Shown one piece after another: positions 39,345 through 47,380 of a stretch of DNA of 47,380 bases. The DNA comes from an uncultured Collinsella sp. (GTDB lineage Bacteria > Actinomycetota > Coriobacteriia > Coriobacteriales > Coriobacteriaceae), in assembly GCA_900754445.1 (NCBI GenBank), contig CAAECW010000040.1, forward strand, positions 1 through 47,380, written 5' to 3'. The translations under genes were made by a program, and so were the position numbers. A model generated the notes under the pieces. It ran no database searches. It was not told the origin of the DNA and worked only from the letters and a program-made list of their open reading frames with translations. Position 1 is the stretch's first letter, and every line of letters starts with the position of its first letter.

Positions 39345-40535
39345 TTACTTTTGACGATACTCGTCGGCCAGCTGCTTCCAGGCGGGCAGTGAGTTAACGA
39401 TAGTCTCGTAGCTCACACAGTAGCCCAAGCGGAACCAGCCCGGCATGCCAAAACTGTCCGAGGGCACCGCGAGCAGCTCATACTTCTTCGCGCGCTCGCA
39501 GAAAGCGTTCGCATCGGGCTCCAGCGCCTTCACCCACAGGTAGAATGCACCATCCGGCTCAACATAGGTGTAGCCGTACTCCGCTAGTGCATCGGTAAGC
39601 GCGGTGCGGTTGCGTGCATAGGCCTCAACGTCACTCGGCTCATCGATGCAGTCGATAATTACGCGCTGGAAGAGCGCCGGCGCGCACACGAAGCCCAGCG
39701 TACGGGCGGCACCGGCAACGGCGGGCATTAGACGAGCTGCCTGAGGGTTCGTATTGGGAACCAGGATCCACCCCACGCGCTCGCCCGGCAGCGAAAGCGA
39801 CTTGGAATACGAGTAGCACACGATGGTGTGCTCGTAGATCGAAGGCACCCAAGGCACCTCGGCGCCATAGACAATCTCGCGATACGGCTCATCCGAGATG
39901 AGCATGATCGGGTTCTCGGGATCGCGCTTGGCGTTGACCTCGCGTAAAACATTGGCCAGTCGCGTCAGGGTGTCGCGCGTATACACGGCACCGGTCGGGT
40001 TATTCGGCGAGTCGATGATGACAGCAGCCGTCTTATCGGTAATCGCCTTGAGCACGTTATCCACGCTCAGCTGGAACGTATCTTCATCGGCGAGCGCCTC
40101 GACACACGTACAGCCGGCCTTCTCAATCCACACACGATACTCCGGAAAGTACGGGGCGATAACAACGACCTCGTCACCCGGGTTCGTAACGGCATTGAGC
40201 GTACAGGTGAGCGAAGCCGCGGCGCCCACGGTCATAAAGACGTCCTTACCCTCATAACTCGTACCAAAGCGGCGGTTGAGCGATTCGGCGACGGCCGCTC
40301 GACATTGCGGCAGGCCCGGAGCGGGCGTATAGCCGTGCAGCTGGTCACTCGGCAGCTCAAGCGCCTTTTTGATGGACTCCGCCACGGCAGCGGGCGCCGG
40401 AACGCTCGGGTTGCCCAGCGAGAAATCGAACACGTTTTCCGCGCCGATTTGCGCCTTGCGCTCAAGGCCATAGCTAAAAATCTCGCGGATGATGGAGCTT
40501 TCCGCACCGCGAGCATACATAGTTTCGTTGATCAT
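39345..40535 (-). CDS. PLP-dependent class I/II aminotransferase
   Basis: A 396-residue fold-type I enzyme, probably an aspartate- or aromatic-type aminotransferase. The PLP lysine is K245 in YSYSKSLSLPGERVGW; other residues are SLGNPSVPAP, HGYTPAPGLP, the DSPNNPTGAVYT motif with Asn and Pro, ISDEPYREIVYG with the PLP-contacting Asp/Tyr, and FRLGYCVSYE with the substrate carboxylate arginine. AAAGGGGA precedes ATG 40535. It is a single-gene unit with a TACAAT -10 about 25 bases upstream. The amino acid acted on cannot be fixed from sequence. Confidence 0.92.
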   Translation of the reverse strand: MINETMYARGAESSIIREIFSYGLERKAQIGAENVFDFSLGNPSVPAPAAVAESIKKALELPSDQLHGYTPAPGLPQCRAAVAESLNRRFGTSYEGKDVFMTVGAAASLTCTLNAVTNPGDEVVVIAPYFPEYRVWIEKAGCTCVEALADEDTFQLSVDNVLKAITDKTAAVIIDSPNNPTGAVYTRDTLTRLANVLREVNAKRDPENPIMLISDEPYREIVYGAEVPWVPSIYEHTIVCYSYSKSLSLPGERVGWILVPNTNPQAARLMPAVAGAARTLGFVCAPALFQRVIIDCIDEPSDVEAYARNRTALTDALAEYGYTYVEPDGAFYLWVKALEPDANAFCERAKKYELLAVPSDSFGMPGWFRLGYCVSYETIVNSLPAWKQLADEYRQK

Positions 40536-40595
40536 CTGTTCCCCTTTCACATTGGCGCTATTGTACGCTTTAGCCGAGCAAAGCGCCGCAGCAAT

Positions 40596-40655
40596 GTTGA
40601 TTGGGGACAGACTTAAATGCGTGAAAACGCTCATTTAAGTCTGTCCCCAATCAAC
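40596..40655. repeat. Perfect 24-bp palindrome with GGGGACAG core
   Basis: GTTGATTGGGGACAGACTTA-type arms at 40596-40619 and 40632-40655 are exact inverted copies, with a loop that can extend pairing (GCGT/ACGC). It lies between the ftsH terminator and the aminotransferase promoter. Confidence 0.9.
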
Positions 40656-40695
40656 AAAAAGAAAAAGCCTCCGCAGGTTTCCCCGCGGAGGCTTT
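40655..40695 (-). terminator. Terminator of the tilS-hpt-ftsH cluster
   Basis: AAAGCCTCCGC (40664-40674) pairs with GCGGAGGCTTT (40685-40695); the minus strand continues TTCTTTTTG. Confidence 0.92.
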
Positions 40696-40706
40696 CACCA
40701 CAAAGA

Positions 40707-42845
40707 CTATTTGTCGTCGTCGGTGTCGGCACCGGCATTGACGGCACAGTCATCATCGGCAGTCTCGGATGCGGCTTCGGCATCCTCCTGCATGGCCGCC
40801 TGCGCAAAGGCTGCGGCATCAGCCGCCAGCTCCTCCTCGCTCATGCGAGGCGCACGCTTCTTGGTCGGCATGCCGGCCGCCTTGGCGTTGCGCTCCTCCT
40901 TGGCCGCCAGGATATCACCCTCGCGCTCAAGGTAGGCATCCCACTCGTTGTCGAGCAGGGCGTTCACGGCGTCGCCTTCGACGGTCTCGCGTTCAAGCAG
41001 CACGTTGCCCATCAGATCGAGCTGATCGCGACGGGCATCCAGGATCTCGACCGCACGACGATGGGCCTCGCGCATAATGCGCTGGACCTCGATGTCGATG
41101 CGACGCGCCGTCTCCTCAGAGTAGTCCTGATGATCGGCATAGTCGCGGCCCAGGAATACCTGATGCTGCGCCTCACCAAACACTTGCGTGCCCAGTTCCT
41201 CGCTCATGCCCAGACGCGTGACCATCTCGCGCGCCATCTTGGTCGCGCGCTCCAGGTCGTTGCTCGCGCCCGACGTGATGTCGTCGCACATGAGTTCCTC
41301 GGCAACGCGACCGCCCAAGAACACGGCAAGCTCGTCGAGCATCTCGTTCTTGGTCTTGAGGAAGTGATCCTCCTGCGGAAGCTGCAGCGTGTAACCCAGC
41401 GCCTGGCCGCGGCTGACAATCGAAATCTTGTGAACCGGATCGGAGTGCTCCAGGATGTGGCCCACCAGGGCATGGCCGCTCTCGTGGTAGGCAATCGTGG
41501 TGCGCTCGGCCTCGGTCATCACGCGACCCTTGCGTTGCGGTCCGGCAATCACGCGCTCCATCGATTCCTCGACCTCGTCCATCGAGATCACGGAACGATG
41601 GCGGCGGGCAGCCAGCAGTGCAGACTCGTTGAGCAGGTTTGCCAGATCGGCGCCGGTAAAGCCAACGGTCATCTGGGCGAGCTTCTCAAACTTCACGTCC
41701 TCGTCCATCGGCTTGTTCTCGGCATGCACGCGCAAGATCTGCTCGCGGCCCTTCACATCCGGACGGTCGACCGTGACCTGACGGTCAAAACGACCGGGAC
41801 GCAGTAATGCCGGATCCAGGATGTCAGGACGGTTGGTCGCAGCGATCAGGATGACCGACTCGCTCTCCTCAAAACCGTCCATCTCGACCAGCAGCTGGTT
41901 GAGCGTCTGCTCGCGCTCGTCGTGACCGCCGCCCAAGCCAGCTCCGCGCTGACGTCCCACGGCATCGATCTCATCGATGAAGATGATCGACGGGGCCTGG
42001 GACTTGGCCTCCTTAAAGAGGTCACGCACACGGCTGGCGCCGACACCCACGAACATCTCGACAAAGTCGGAACCCGAGATGCTAAAGAACGGCACGCCCG
42101 CCTCGCCGGCAACGGCCTTGGCCAACAGCGTTTTACCGGTGCCCGGAGGGCCCACCAGCAACACGCCACGCGGGATCTTGGCGCCCAGCTTGCGATAGCG
42201 ATCCGGATCGCTCAAAAAGTCACGGATCTCCTCGAGCTCCTCGACGGCCTCGTCCACGCCGGCAACGTCTTCAAACTTGACCTTGGGGCGCGTGGCCTCG
42301 TTGGTCTTGGCGTTGGTCTTGCCAAACTGCATGTTCCTGTTGTTGGCGCCCATCATCTGGCGCATAAAGTAGAACATGATGGCGATCAGGGCAATCGTCG
42401 GAAGCACGCTCATCGCCAAGTCGCCCCAAAAATCGGGGTCATTGGTGTTGACGATGTACTTGGTATCGGGGTGCTCCGCCATAAGCTCGGCAAGCGAATC
42501 GGAGCCGACATAGGTCGAGGAGAAGCTCTTGAGCTCGCTCGTATCGCCCTTGTCCTTTTTTGTCTTCCAGTAATGACCCGTCACGCTTCCGTCTTGAACC
42601 GTATAGGTCAGATCTTCGACGCGATCCTGCTTGATGGCGTTGACCATCTCGCTCGTCGCGAGCTTAACGGTGTTGCTGGAATTGGCAAAGCCGGAGCCCA
42701 TGTTAAAGAAGGCGTAGCCCAGAAGCGCGCAAGCCAAAATAAAATACAGCCAGCCCGTACGCGTGGGCTTCTTGCCTCCGGGCATCCCCGGGATCTTAGG
42801 CTCCCGGGGAGTCTGGGAATTGTTATCGTTACGGTCGTCGGGCAT
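40707..42845 (-). CDS. ftsH: ATP-dependent zinc metalloprotease FtsH
   Basis: A 712-residue membrane protease that removes misassembled membrane proteins and regulators. It has two membrane segments (about 32-50 and 146-164) around an extracytoplasmic domain; the AAA+ domain has GPPGTGKT, IIFIDEIDAVGRQR and the SRH region ATNRPDILDPALLRPGRFDR; the zinc site is HESGH with the later Glu/Asp of the protease domain. The C-terminal 70 residues are acidic and disordered. It follows hpt by one base, and GGAGG in the end of hpt serves its start. Confidence 0.97.
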   Translation of the reverse strand: MPDDRNDNNSQTPREPKIPGMPGGKKPTRTGWLYFILACALLGYAFFNMGSGFANSSNTVKLATSEMVNAIKQDRVEDLTYTVQDGSVTGHYWKTKKDKGDTSELKSFSSTYVGSDSLAELMAEHPDTKYIVNTNDPDFWGDLAMSVLPTIALIAIMFYFMRQMMGANNRNMQFGKTNAKTNEATRPKVKFEDVAGVDEAVEELEEIRDFLSDPDRYRKLGAKIPRGVLLVGPPGTGKTLLAKAVAGEAGVPFFSISGSDFVEMFVGVGASRVRDLFKEAKSQAPSIIFIDEIDAVGRQRGAGLGGGHDEREQTLNQLLVEMDGFEESESVILIAATNRPDILDPALLRPGRFDRQVTVDRPDVKGREQILRVHAENKPMDEDVKFEKLAQMTVGFTGADLANLLNESALLAARRHRSVISMDEVEESMERVIAGPQRKGRVMTEAERTTIAYHESGHALVGHILEHSDPVHKISIVSRGQALGYTLQLPQEDHFLKTKNEMLDELAVFLGGRVAEELMCDDITSGASNDLERATKMAREMVTRLGMSEELGTQVFGEAQHQVFLGRDYADHQDYSEETARRIDIEVQRIMREAHRRAVEILDARRDQLDLMGNVLLERETVEGDAVNALLDNEWDAYLEREGDILAAKEERNAKAAGMPTKKRAPRMSEEELAADAAAFAQAAMQEDAEAASETADDDCAVNAGADTDDDK

Positions 42846-42846
42846 C

Positions 42847-43395
42847 TTACGAATAAACCTCCGGTTTCAAAATGCCCAGATACGGAAGGTTACGATAGCG
42901 CTCGGCATAGTCGAGGCCGTAGCCCACCACAAAGGCATCGGGGCAATGGGTTCCAACATACTTGGGCGTGATGGCCGAGGTACGGTCCTCAACGTCCTTC
43001 CACAGGAAGGCTGCGACCTCCAGAGAAGCGGGCTTGCGGCTCTCGAGGTTCTTCATCAGATACTTGAGCGTCAGGCCCGAGTCCAGAATGTCCTCGACGA
43101 TCAGCACGTCGCGACCGCGGATGTCGATATCCAGGTCCTTAATGATACGCACGATACCCGAGGACTTCACGCCGTCGCCATAGCTCGAAACAGCCATGAA
43201 ATCGATGTTGGTCGGCAGCTCGATCTTGCGCATCAGGTCGCCCATAAAGACCACGGCGCCGCGCAGGACCGCAATCAGCACCAGATCCTTACCCGCGTAG
43301 TCACGAGTAATCTGCTCGCCTAGGCGAGAGACGATACCGTCGATATCCTCCTGCGTAAACAGAACCTTCTCGATATCCGGATGTTGAGAAGCCAT
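42847..43395 (-). CDS. hpt: Hypoxanthine phosphoribosyltransferase
   Basis: A 182-residue purine salvage enzyme making IMP or GMP from hypoxanthine or guanine and PRPP. The PRPP motif is VLIVEDILDSGLTL, with the LVLIAVLRGAVVFMGDL loop and DFMAVSSYGD upstream and the base-binding FVVGYGLDYAERYR near the end. AAAGGG precedes ATG 43395. The tilS-hpt-ftsH order is conserved across Actinobacteria and Bacillota. Confidence 0.97.
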   Translation of the reverse strand: MASQHPDIEKVLFTQEDIDGIVSRLGEQITRDYAGKDLVLIAVLRGAVVFMGDLMRKIELPTNIDFMAVSSYGDGVKSSGIVRIIKDLDIDIRGRDVLIVEDILDSGLTLKYLMKNLESRKPASLEVAAFLWKDVEDRTSAITPKYVGTHCPDAFVVGYGLDYAERYRNLPYLGILKPEVYS

Positions 43396-43451
43396 GACAA
43401 CCCTTTCTTGTGCTTATCGCCCACACACCGCCGTATGGACGCGAACTTCAC

Positions 43452-43460
43452 ATTCTAGCA
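43452..43460 (-). promoter_or_regulatory. Possible hpt-ftsH internal promoter
   Basis: TGCTAGAAT, an extended -10, lies 57 bases before the hpt start in the 147-base gap after tilS. Confidence 0.4.
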
Positions 43461-43542
43461 GCGCACGGGGTATATTTTCCAGCCCGTACGCCATCAGCGC
43501 GGGAATACCGTCAACGTCGCACAGAATAGCTGGCGTGGGACG

Positions 43543-45081
43543 CTATTCCGCATCGACCACACGAAGCAGATACGCCATGCGCGTTGCGGCCGTGCATTTA
43601 AAACGTTCGTCCGTGCGAACGCCTGCGACCCATACCACGGCACCTCCCGGAGCCGTTCTCACCACGGGAACGCCTGCGCGCTCAGAAACAGGAATACGAG
43701 CCTCGTTGAGTAGGTCGGATACCTTCTTACTTCGCCCACTCATGCCCAACGGACACATCACATCCCCCGGCACGGGACCGTCTACCCACAGACGCGCCAA
43801 ACGCGCCTCGGCGGGAATCTCCCCGCGCGAGCCGGCGAGCATCCGTTCACTATCGCGATCGGCAAAGCCCAGCGTCGCGGCATCCACCATAGCGACCACC
43901 CCTCCGGCACCCGCAAGTTCGCGGGCACGGCGCACAATATCACACCCCGGCTCCACAGCCATCGGCTCTGCCACCAGGATGCGGCCCGCCCCCAGCGGCA
44001 ATCGACCGGGAATGGTGACCCAATCGGCAACTAACCCCTCGCGCGCCGCCGGGGCCTTAAATGACAGCATGCCAAACTCCACGCGCGCATCGATTCCCGC
44101 CGGCAGCGTGACCGAACCCGAGCCCTCGGCGACACAGGCGAGCACGCGCTCCACATGCCGCATCTCCGGGCGAGCGTCGGGGTCGATACGCTTAATTGCC
44201 AGTCGCACCATGCGCCGAGCAATCACCACCTCGGCCGCGGCCAGTCGGCGAGCGTCGAGGACCAGTGCGCCCACCGCCTCCTTTCGCAGGCAGCTTCGAA
44301 ACGCCTGTGCGGAAAGCTGGGAAAGAAATGCGTCCTCATCGCCTAAGATCTCGCAGGCGGCGCCAATCGTCTTACAGACGCTCGCGTTGCGCTGCGCCAC
44401 CACCGGCATCACCCGATGGCGCACGTAGTTACGCAAGTACGACACGTCCTCGTTGCTCTCGTCCTCTCGCCACGGCTGACCATGCACCTGCAGATAGCCC
44501 ACGAGCTCATCATGAGTCAGGTCGAGCAAGGGACGCACCACGATATTCCTCCGGCGAGGAATGCTCGATAGACCAGCGGGCCCCGAACCCTTAATCGCGT
44601 TCATCAAAAACGTTTCCGCGCGATCCGAAGACGTGTGCGCGGTGCAGATACGAGCCGCCGTTCGCGGTGCCCCCGTCTGGGCGCAGAGCTCGCGAACATA
44701 CCTTCGCGCCGCGGCATAGCGCACCTCGCGGGCAGCCGCCTCGATATTGCCCGATTCATCATCAAAATAGGCATGCTCAACACACAGCGGTAGACCATAT
44801 TGTGCGCAGAGCTCACGCACAAAGGCCTCGTCGCCATCGGACGCCTTGCCGCGCAGATGATGGTTCACATGCAGCACGTGCAGTCGCTCGCGCGCGATGG
44901 GGGCAACACCGCGTCCGTCTTGGATATCCAGCTTTGATGTGCACGCCATAAGAAGCAGTGCCGTCGAGTCCGCGCCGCCTGATACCATGAGCACGACAGG
45001 AGCAGCCTGCTGTCTCGTCCGGGTCTCATCGACTGCCCCAGGCACGGCATGGTGTCCATAATGCTGAGATACCGTAGGCAT
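43543..45081 (-). CDS. tilS: tRNA(Ile)-lysidine synthase
   Basis: A 512-residue N-type ATP pyrophosphatase that converts C34 of tRNA-Ile(CAU) to lysidine; essential for AUA decoding. The PP-loop is SGGADS (34-39), followed by HVNHHLRGKASDGDE, the AAAREVRYAA helix, CTAHTSSDRAETFLMNAIKG and RPLLDLTHDELVGYL. A long C-terminal part contains the TilS substrate-binding domain (PLGMSGRSKKVSDLLNEARI). GAGGAGGAAG precedes ATG 45081. It is divergent from the MBL gene by 48 bases. Confidence 0.95.
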   Translation of the reverse strand: MPTVSQHYGHHAVPGAVDETRTRQQAAPVVLMVSGGADSTALLLMACTSKLDIQDGRGVAPIARERLHVLHVNHHLRGKASDGDEAFVRELCAQYGLPLCVEHAYFDDESGNIEAAAREVRYAAARRYVRELCAQTGAPRTAARICTAHTSSDRAETFLMNAIKGSGPAGLSSIPRRRNIVVRPLLDLTHDELVGYLQVHGQPWREDESNEDVSYLRNYVRHRVMPVVAQRNASVCKTIGAACEILGDEDAFLSQLSAQAFRSCLRKEAVGALVLDARRLAAAEVVIARRMVRLAIKRIDPDARPEMRHVERVLACVAEGSGSVTLPAGIDARVEFGMLSFKAPAAREGLVADWVTIPGRLPLGAGRILVAEPMAVEPGCDIVRRARELAGAGGVVAMVDAATLGFADRDSERMLAGSRGEIPAEARLARLWVDGPVPGDVMCPLGMSGRSKKVSDLLNEARIPVSERAGVPVVRTAPGGAVVWVAGVRTDERFKCTAATRMAYLLRVVDAE

Positions 45082-45129
45082 TTGCTTCCTCCTCTATTCG
45101 TCCGCACCCATTGTATCCTTTGGAATCTT

Positions 45130-45939
45130 ATGTCTCGTCTGCACCTTCATATCCTCGGCAGTGGCTCTAAAGGCAACTGCGCGCTCATCGAGGGCCCGCA
45201 GGGGCTCATTATGGTCGATGACGGACTGTCTCGCCGCGAGACATTAAAGCGCATGGCAGAACTGGGGCTCTCGGCTGACAACGTCTCGGCTCTTCTCATT
45301 ACTCATGAGCATAGCGATCACATCAAGGGCCTCGATATCTGGTGCAAGCACTGGCACGGCCCCCTCTTTGCCAGCAGGGGCACTCTTTCGAACAAAGAAA
45401 ATCTTTCGCATCTGCCTGTCGAGGAATTCGATCCCGGTGACACCCTTTCCATTGCCGGCATCCACGTGCAAACCTACTCAACATCACACGATGTCATCAA
45501 TCCAGTCGGCTATCGATTCAATGCTCTCGATGATTCCATCGGCTTTGCCACCGACACCGGAGAGCTATCGAGCCAAGCCATGAACACCCTCAAAGATTGT
45601 CGAGTCCTCGCGCTCGAAAGCAACCACGATGCGACCATGCTGCGCGAGGGAGAATATCCCCGCTTTCTTCAGGAGCGCATCCTGTCTGCAAGGGGACACC
45701 TCTCCAATGGCCAAGCCGCCGAAGCCGCGCGCGAACTTGTTACCGATCGCACCGAACAGCTCATTGCCATGCATATCAGCCAAGATAACAATCGTCCGAG
45801 CCTTACCGTCAAAAGCTATGCCAAAGCTCTGGCCGCAACCCTGGATGACGAGCTCGGCAGCTCCGCCACCCTTCTCCAAGGATCGCGAAAACTCTCGATA
45901 CGCCCCGCAAGCCAGTATCGGCCAGCAACCATTCAATAG
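45130..45939 (+). CDS. MBL-fold metallo-hydrolase (YycJ-like)
   Basis: A 269-residue metallo-beta-lactamase fold protein. The N-terminal HILGSGSKGNCALIE is typical of the YycJ/WalJ branch; the zinc motif is THEHSDHIKGLD, with further ligands in TSHDV, ATDTG and the late IAMHIS. Members of this branch are proposed to be nucleases or phosphodiesterases linked to DNA repair or cell-wall control. The start at 45130 has a weak site (TTGGAA); no walK/walR genes are present here. Confidence 0.9.
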   Translation: MSRLHLHILGSGSKGNCALIEGPQGLIMVDDGLSRRETLKRMAELGLSADNVSALLITHEHSDHIKGLDIWCKHWHGPLFASRGTLSNKENLSHLPVEEFDPGDTLSIAGIHVQTYSTSHDVINPVGYRFNALDDSIGFATDTGELSSQAMNTLKDCRVLALESNHDATMLREGEYPRFLQERILSARGHLSNGQAAEAARELVTDRTEQLIAMHISQDNNRPSLTVKSYAKALAATLDDELGSSATLLQGSRKLSIRPASQYRPATIQ

Positions 45940-45953
45940 ACTGTCCTAAACAG

Positions 45954-45989
45954 CAAAAGGGGCCGGGAATCGCTTCCCAGCCCCTTTTG
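45954..45989. terminator. Bidirectional terminator between MBL and hsp20 genes
   Basis: CAAAAGGGGC...GCCCCTTTTG with an inner GGGAA/TTCCC; the plus strand continues TTGTCTTTT. Confidence 0.88.
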
Positions 45990-46021
45990 TTGTCTTTTAA
46001 TAGCGAAGAACACCAAGAAAG

Positions 46022-46453
46022 TTATTCGATGGAGATCTTCGTAACGTTCTTCTTCTCGACGATCTTGGGAACCGTAACGGTCAGGATGCCGTCAGCGTAC
46101 TTAGCCGAGAGGCCCTCGCTCGAAGCGTCCTTAAGATACACGCCACGCGTCGCGCTGTACGAGCTGAACTCCTTCTGCAGGAAGTTCTTGCCCTCGTTCT
46201 CCTCGTCTTCCTCGACATTCACGCTAATGGACAGACGGCCCTCGTTAAGCTCGACATCGATATCGTCCTTGGCGACGCCGGTCAGATAAGCCTTGACCTC
46301 ATAGCCATCGCCCTTATCCTCAACGTCAACGGGGAACGCCTTAGAGGCAATCGAGCTGTTCGCTAGGTCGCTCATATCATCAAACAGATCGAACAGCGAG
46401 CTTGCAGAGGGACGAACGCCAAAAACCGAACGATAAGGAACCATGCTTGCCAT
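46022..46453 (-). CDS. Small heat-shock protein (Hsp20/alpha-crystallin family)
   Basis: A 143-residue ATP-independent holdase. The N-terminal arm SSLFDLFDDMSDLA is followed by the alpha-crystallin domain (FPVDVEDKGDGYEVKAYLTG, DIDVELNEGRLSISVNVEED, then the A-x-x-x-n-G-v-L end reading AKYADGILTVTVPKI near 118-132). Start ATG 46453 has AAGGAG eight bases before it. A large palindrome upstream may be its heat-control site; no clear CIRCE or HAIR element is seen. Confidence 0.94.
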   Translation of the reverse strand: MASMVPYRSVFGVRPSASSLFDLFDDMSDLANSSIASKAFPVDVEDKGDGYEVKAYLTGVAKDDIDVELNEGRLSISVNVEEDEENEGKNFLQKEFSSYSATRGVYLKDASSEGLSAKYADGILTVTVPKIVEKKNVTKISIE

Positions 46454-46519
46454 GTTTACCACTCCTTTATAGGACTGCCGAGTCATCTTCCAGGTGACTG
46501 GGACTTCTTTTGACGCTTT

Positions 46520-46548
46520 TATATATGCCCACCCAGTGCTCATATATA
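46520..46548. promoter_or_regulatory. Palindrome upstream of hsp20
   Basis: TATATATG-NN-CAC and GTG-NN-CATATATA form a 29-base interrupted palindrome about 70 bases before the hsp20 start. It may overlap the promoter and serve as an operator. Confidence 0.5.
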
Positions 46549-46730
46549 CATCGACTATAAAGTTTTTTGAGTCCAGTACTATAAGCATATCTAAGTGCGT
46601 ATGACTCAGGTTTTAGGAAGGTTAAGGTTCTTTGAACCAGAGCTTAAATACCGAGTATGTCCCCAGCTACAAATAACAAGGGGCTTACAATGAGCGCGTA
46701 CACGTTGTTGGTAACGAGCTAAAGGGCATC

Positions 46731-47198
46731 ATGGACGACCAAAACCAGAACAATATGTTTATGCCGACGCAGGGGGAAGATACTTCCACGCAGCCGCCAC
46801 GGTTCCATCGCCCCCACATCTCGCAAGAGCCCATTAATGATCCGGAGCCCGAGTATGTGACGAGAAATCGATATCAAACGCTCGAGGATGCCCAAACGGG
46901 ACGTAAACATATGGGCGTCGCCTCGGGAGACCCTGTATATCTGAAAGACGCACCATTATCTAAAAACAGCGCAGCTAGTGATGAGCCGATGAAAGCATCC
47001 GCCGCTCATCAACAAAGAGGTCCTCGACCAAAGCAAACCTTGACGCATTCGGCTCGCTATCTCGAAACGCCAAAACAGGGAAAATCAATCTTCGTTTCAT
47101 CAAGTAAACGACGCAAGCAGCATCGACTGACAATCCTGCTTTTGATCATTGCAGCCATAGCAGTCGCCCTTGTTATTCGTTTTATTTTCTTTAAATAA
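46731..47198 (+). CDS. Hypothetical tail-anchored membrane protein, 155 residues
   Basis: I do not recognise this family. The first 125 residues are polar, Gln/Pro/Ser-rich and probably disordered. A basic stretch (SSSKRRKQHRL) then leads into one C-terminal membrane segment TILLLIIAAIAVALVIRFIF, followed by Lys at the end. By charge the bulk is cytoplasmic. AAAGGG precedes ATG 46731. It is AT-richer than its neighbours and the rRNA terminator lies downstream. It is divergent from hsp20. Confidence 0.75.
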   Translation: MDDQNQNNMFMPTQGEDTSTQPPRFHRPHISQEPINDPEPEYVTRNRYQTLEDAQTGRKHMGVASGDPVYLKDAPLSKNSAASDEPMKASAAHQQRGPRPKQTLTHSARYLETPKQGKSIFVSSSKRRKQHRLTILLLIIAAIAVALVIRFIFFK

Positions 47199-47263
47199 AA
47201 GCTCAATACCAAAAAGAATTAAATCGTCTGGCGTAAATGAGTCATTTATGCCCGGTAAACGCA

Positions 47264-47294
47264 AAAAGGGGAGGCCGCGAGGCCTCCCCCTTCT
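47264..47294 (-). terminator. Terminator of the rRNA operon
   Basis: AAGGGGAGGCC/GGCCTCCCC with a GCGA loop; the minus strand continues TTTTTGCGTTT. It is also in position to end the plus-strand hypothetical gene. Confidence 0.85.
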
Positions 47295-47324
47295 CAGTTC
47301 AAGCGTACGGCTCGGTGCCGTCCA

Positions 47325-47380
47325 CCGGTCAGCGGCGCCCTGGCCTCCCACGGGCTGACCCCGCAGTACTCTCGGCGCGA
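47325..47380 (-). rRNA. rrf: 5S ribosomal RNA, 3' part (cut by window end)
   Basis: On the minus strand the last 56 bases read CGCCGAGAGTACTGCGGGGT, then CAGCCCGTGGGAGGCCAGGG, then CGCCGCTGACCGG. This is the loop E, helix IV/V and closing-stem pattern of bacterial 5S rRNA. A terminator follows 30 bases on, as expected at the end of an rRNA operon. The 3' end position is estimated to within a few bases. Confidence 0.82.

Overview
The window looks like chromosomal DNA of a high-GC (about 60%) gut actinobacterium of the Coriobacteriia, most likely Collinsella or a close relative. That placement is inferred from the gene set, the split transketolase, the many PTS and LacI genes and the style of the intergenic repeats; I could not search a database. 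No phage, plasmid, CRISPR array or intact insertion sequence is visible. Most of the window is ordinary core and metabolic genome. It is bounded on the right by the 3' end of a 5S rRNA gene on the minus strand.

Layout, left to right. 1-5.5 kb: a repeat element, a tRNA-adenosine deaminase/glycerate kinase fusion gene, tRNA-Ser(UGA), a TetR regulator, lemA, a giant hairpin and ilvE. 5.5-11.5 kb: a DedA membrane protein, cysE, and a MarR-controlled operon for a heterodimeric ABC exporter. 11.6-17 kb: small hypothetical genes, a nitroreductase, a degenerate NtrC-like regulator, a YeiH family transporter and a divergent GntR regulator. 17-22.2 kb: glmS, a LacI regulator, a HAD phosphatase and larE. 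22.2-23 kb is a gene-poor patch with two families of dispersed repeats, the relic of a winged-helix gene and a dense cluster of TCTCTCTAA motifs in both orientations.

23-30.5 kb holds a six-gene sugar operon on the minus strand: fructose-type PTS EIIBC, GatZ/KbaZ-like aldolase, short transaldolase, transketolase N and C halves, and EIIA. It is divergent from its probable LacI regulator. The operon can import a sugar, phosphorylate it and feed it into the pentose phosphate network, but it has no sugar-phosphate kinase, so the substrate is open. 30.5-40.5 kb: a secreted nuclease, an aberrant EF-G paralogue, an amino-acid ABC uptake operon, an RNA uracil methyltransferase, a PHP phosphoesterase and an aminotransferase. 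40.7-45.1 kb is the conserved tilS-hpt-ftsH cluster, followed by an MBL-fold hydrolase, an Hsp20 chaperone, a tail-anchored hypothetical protein and the end of an rRNA operon.

The most interesting non-standard items are the TadA-glycerate kinase fusion, the GatZ/transaldolase/transketolase PTS operon with a pseudoknot-capable intercistronic RNA, the EF-G paralogue with eroded GTPase motifs, the TCTCTCTAA cluster beside a gene relic, two dispersed intergenic repeat families, and several very long hairpins (one with a perfect 41-bp stem).
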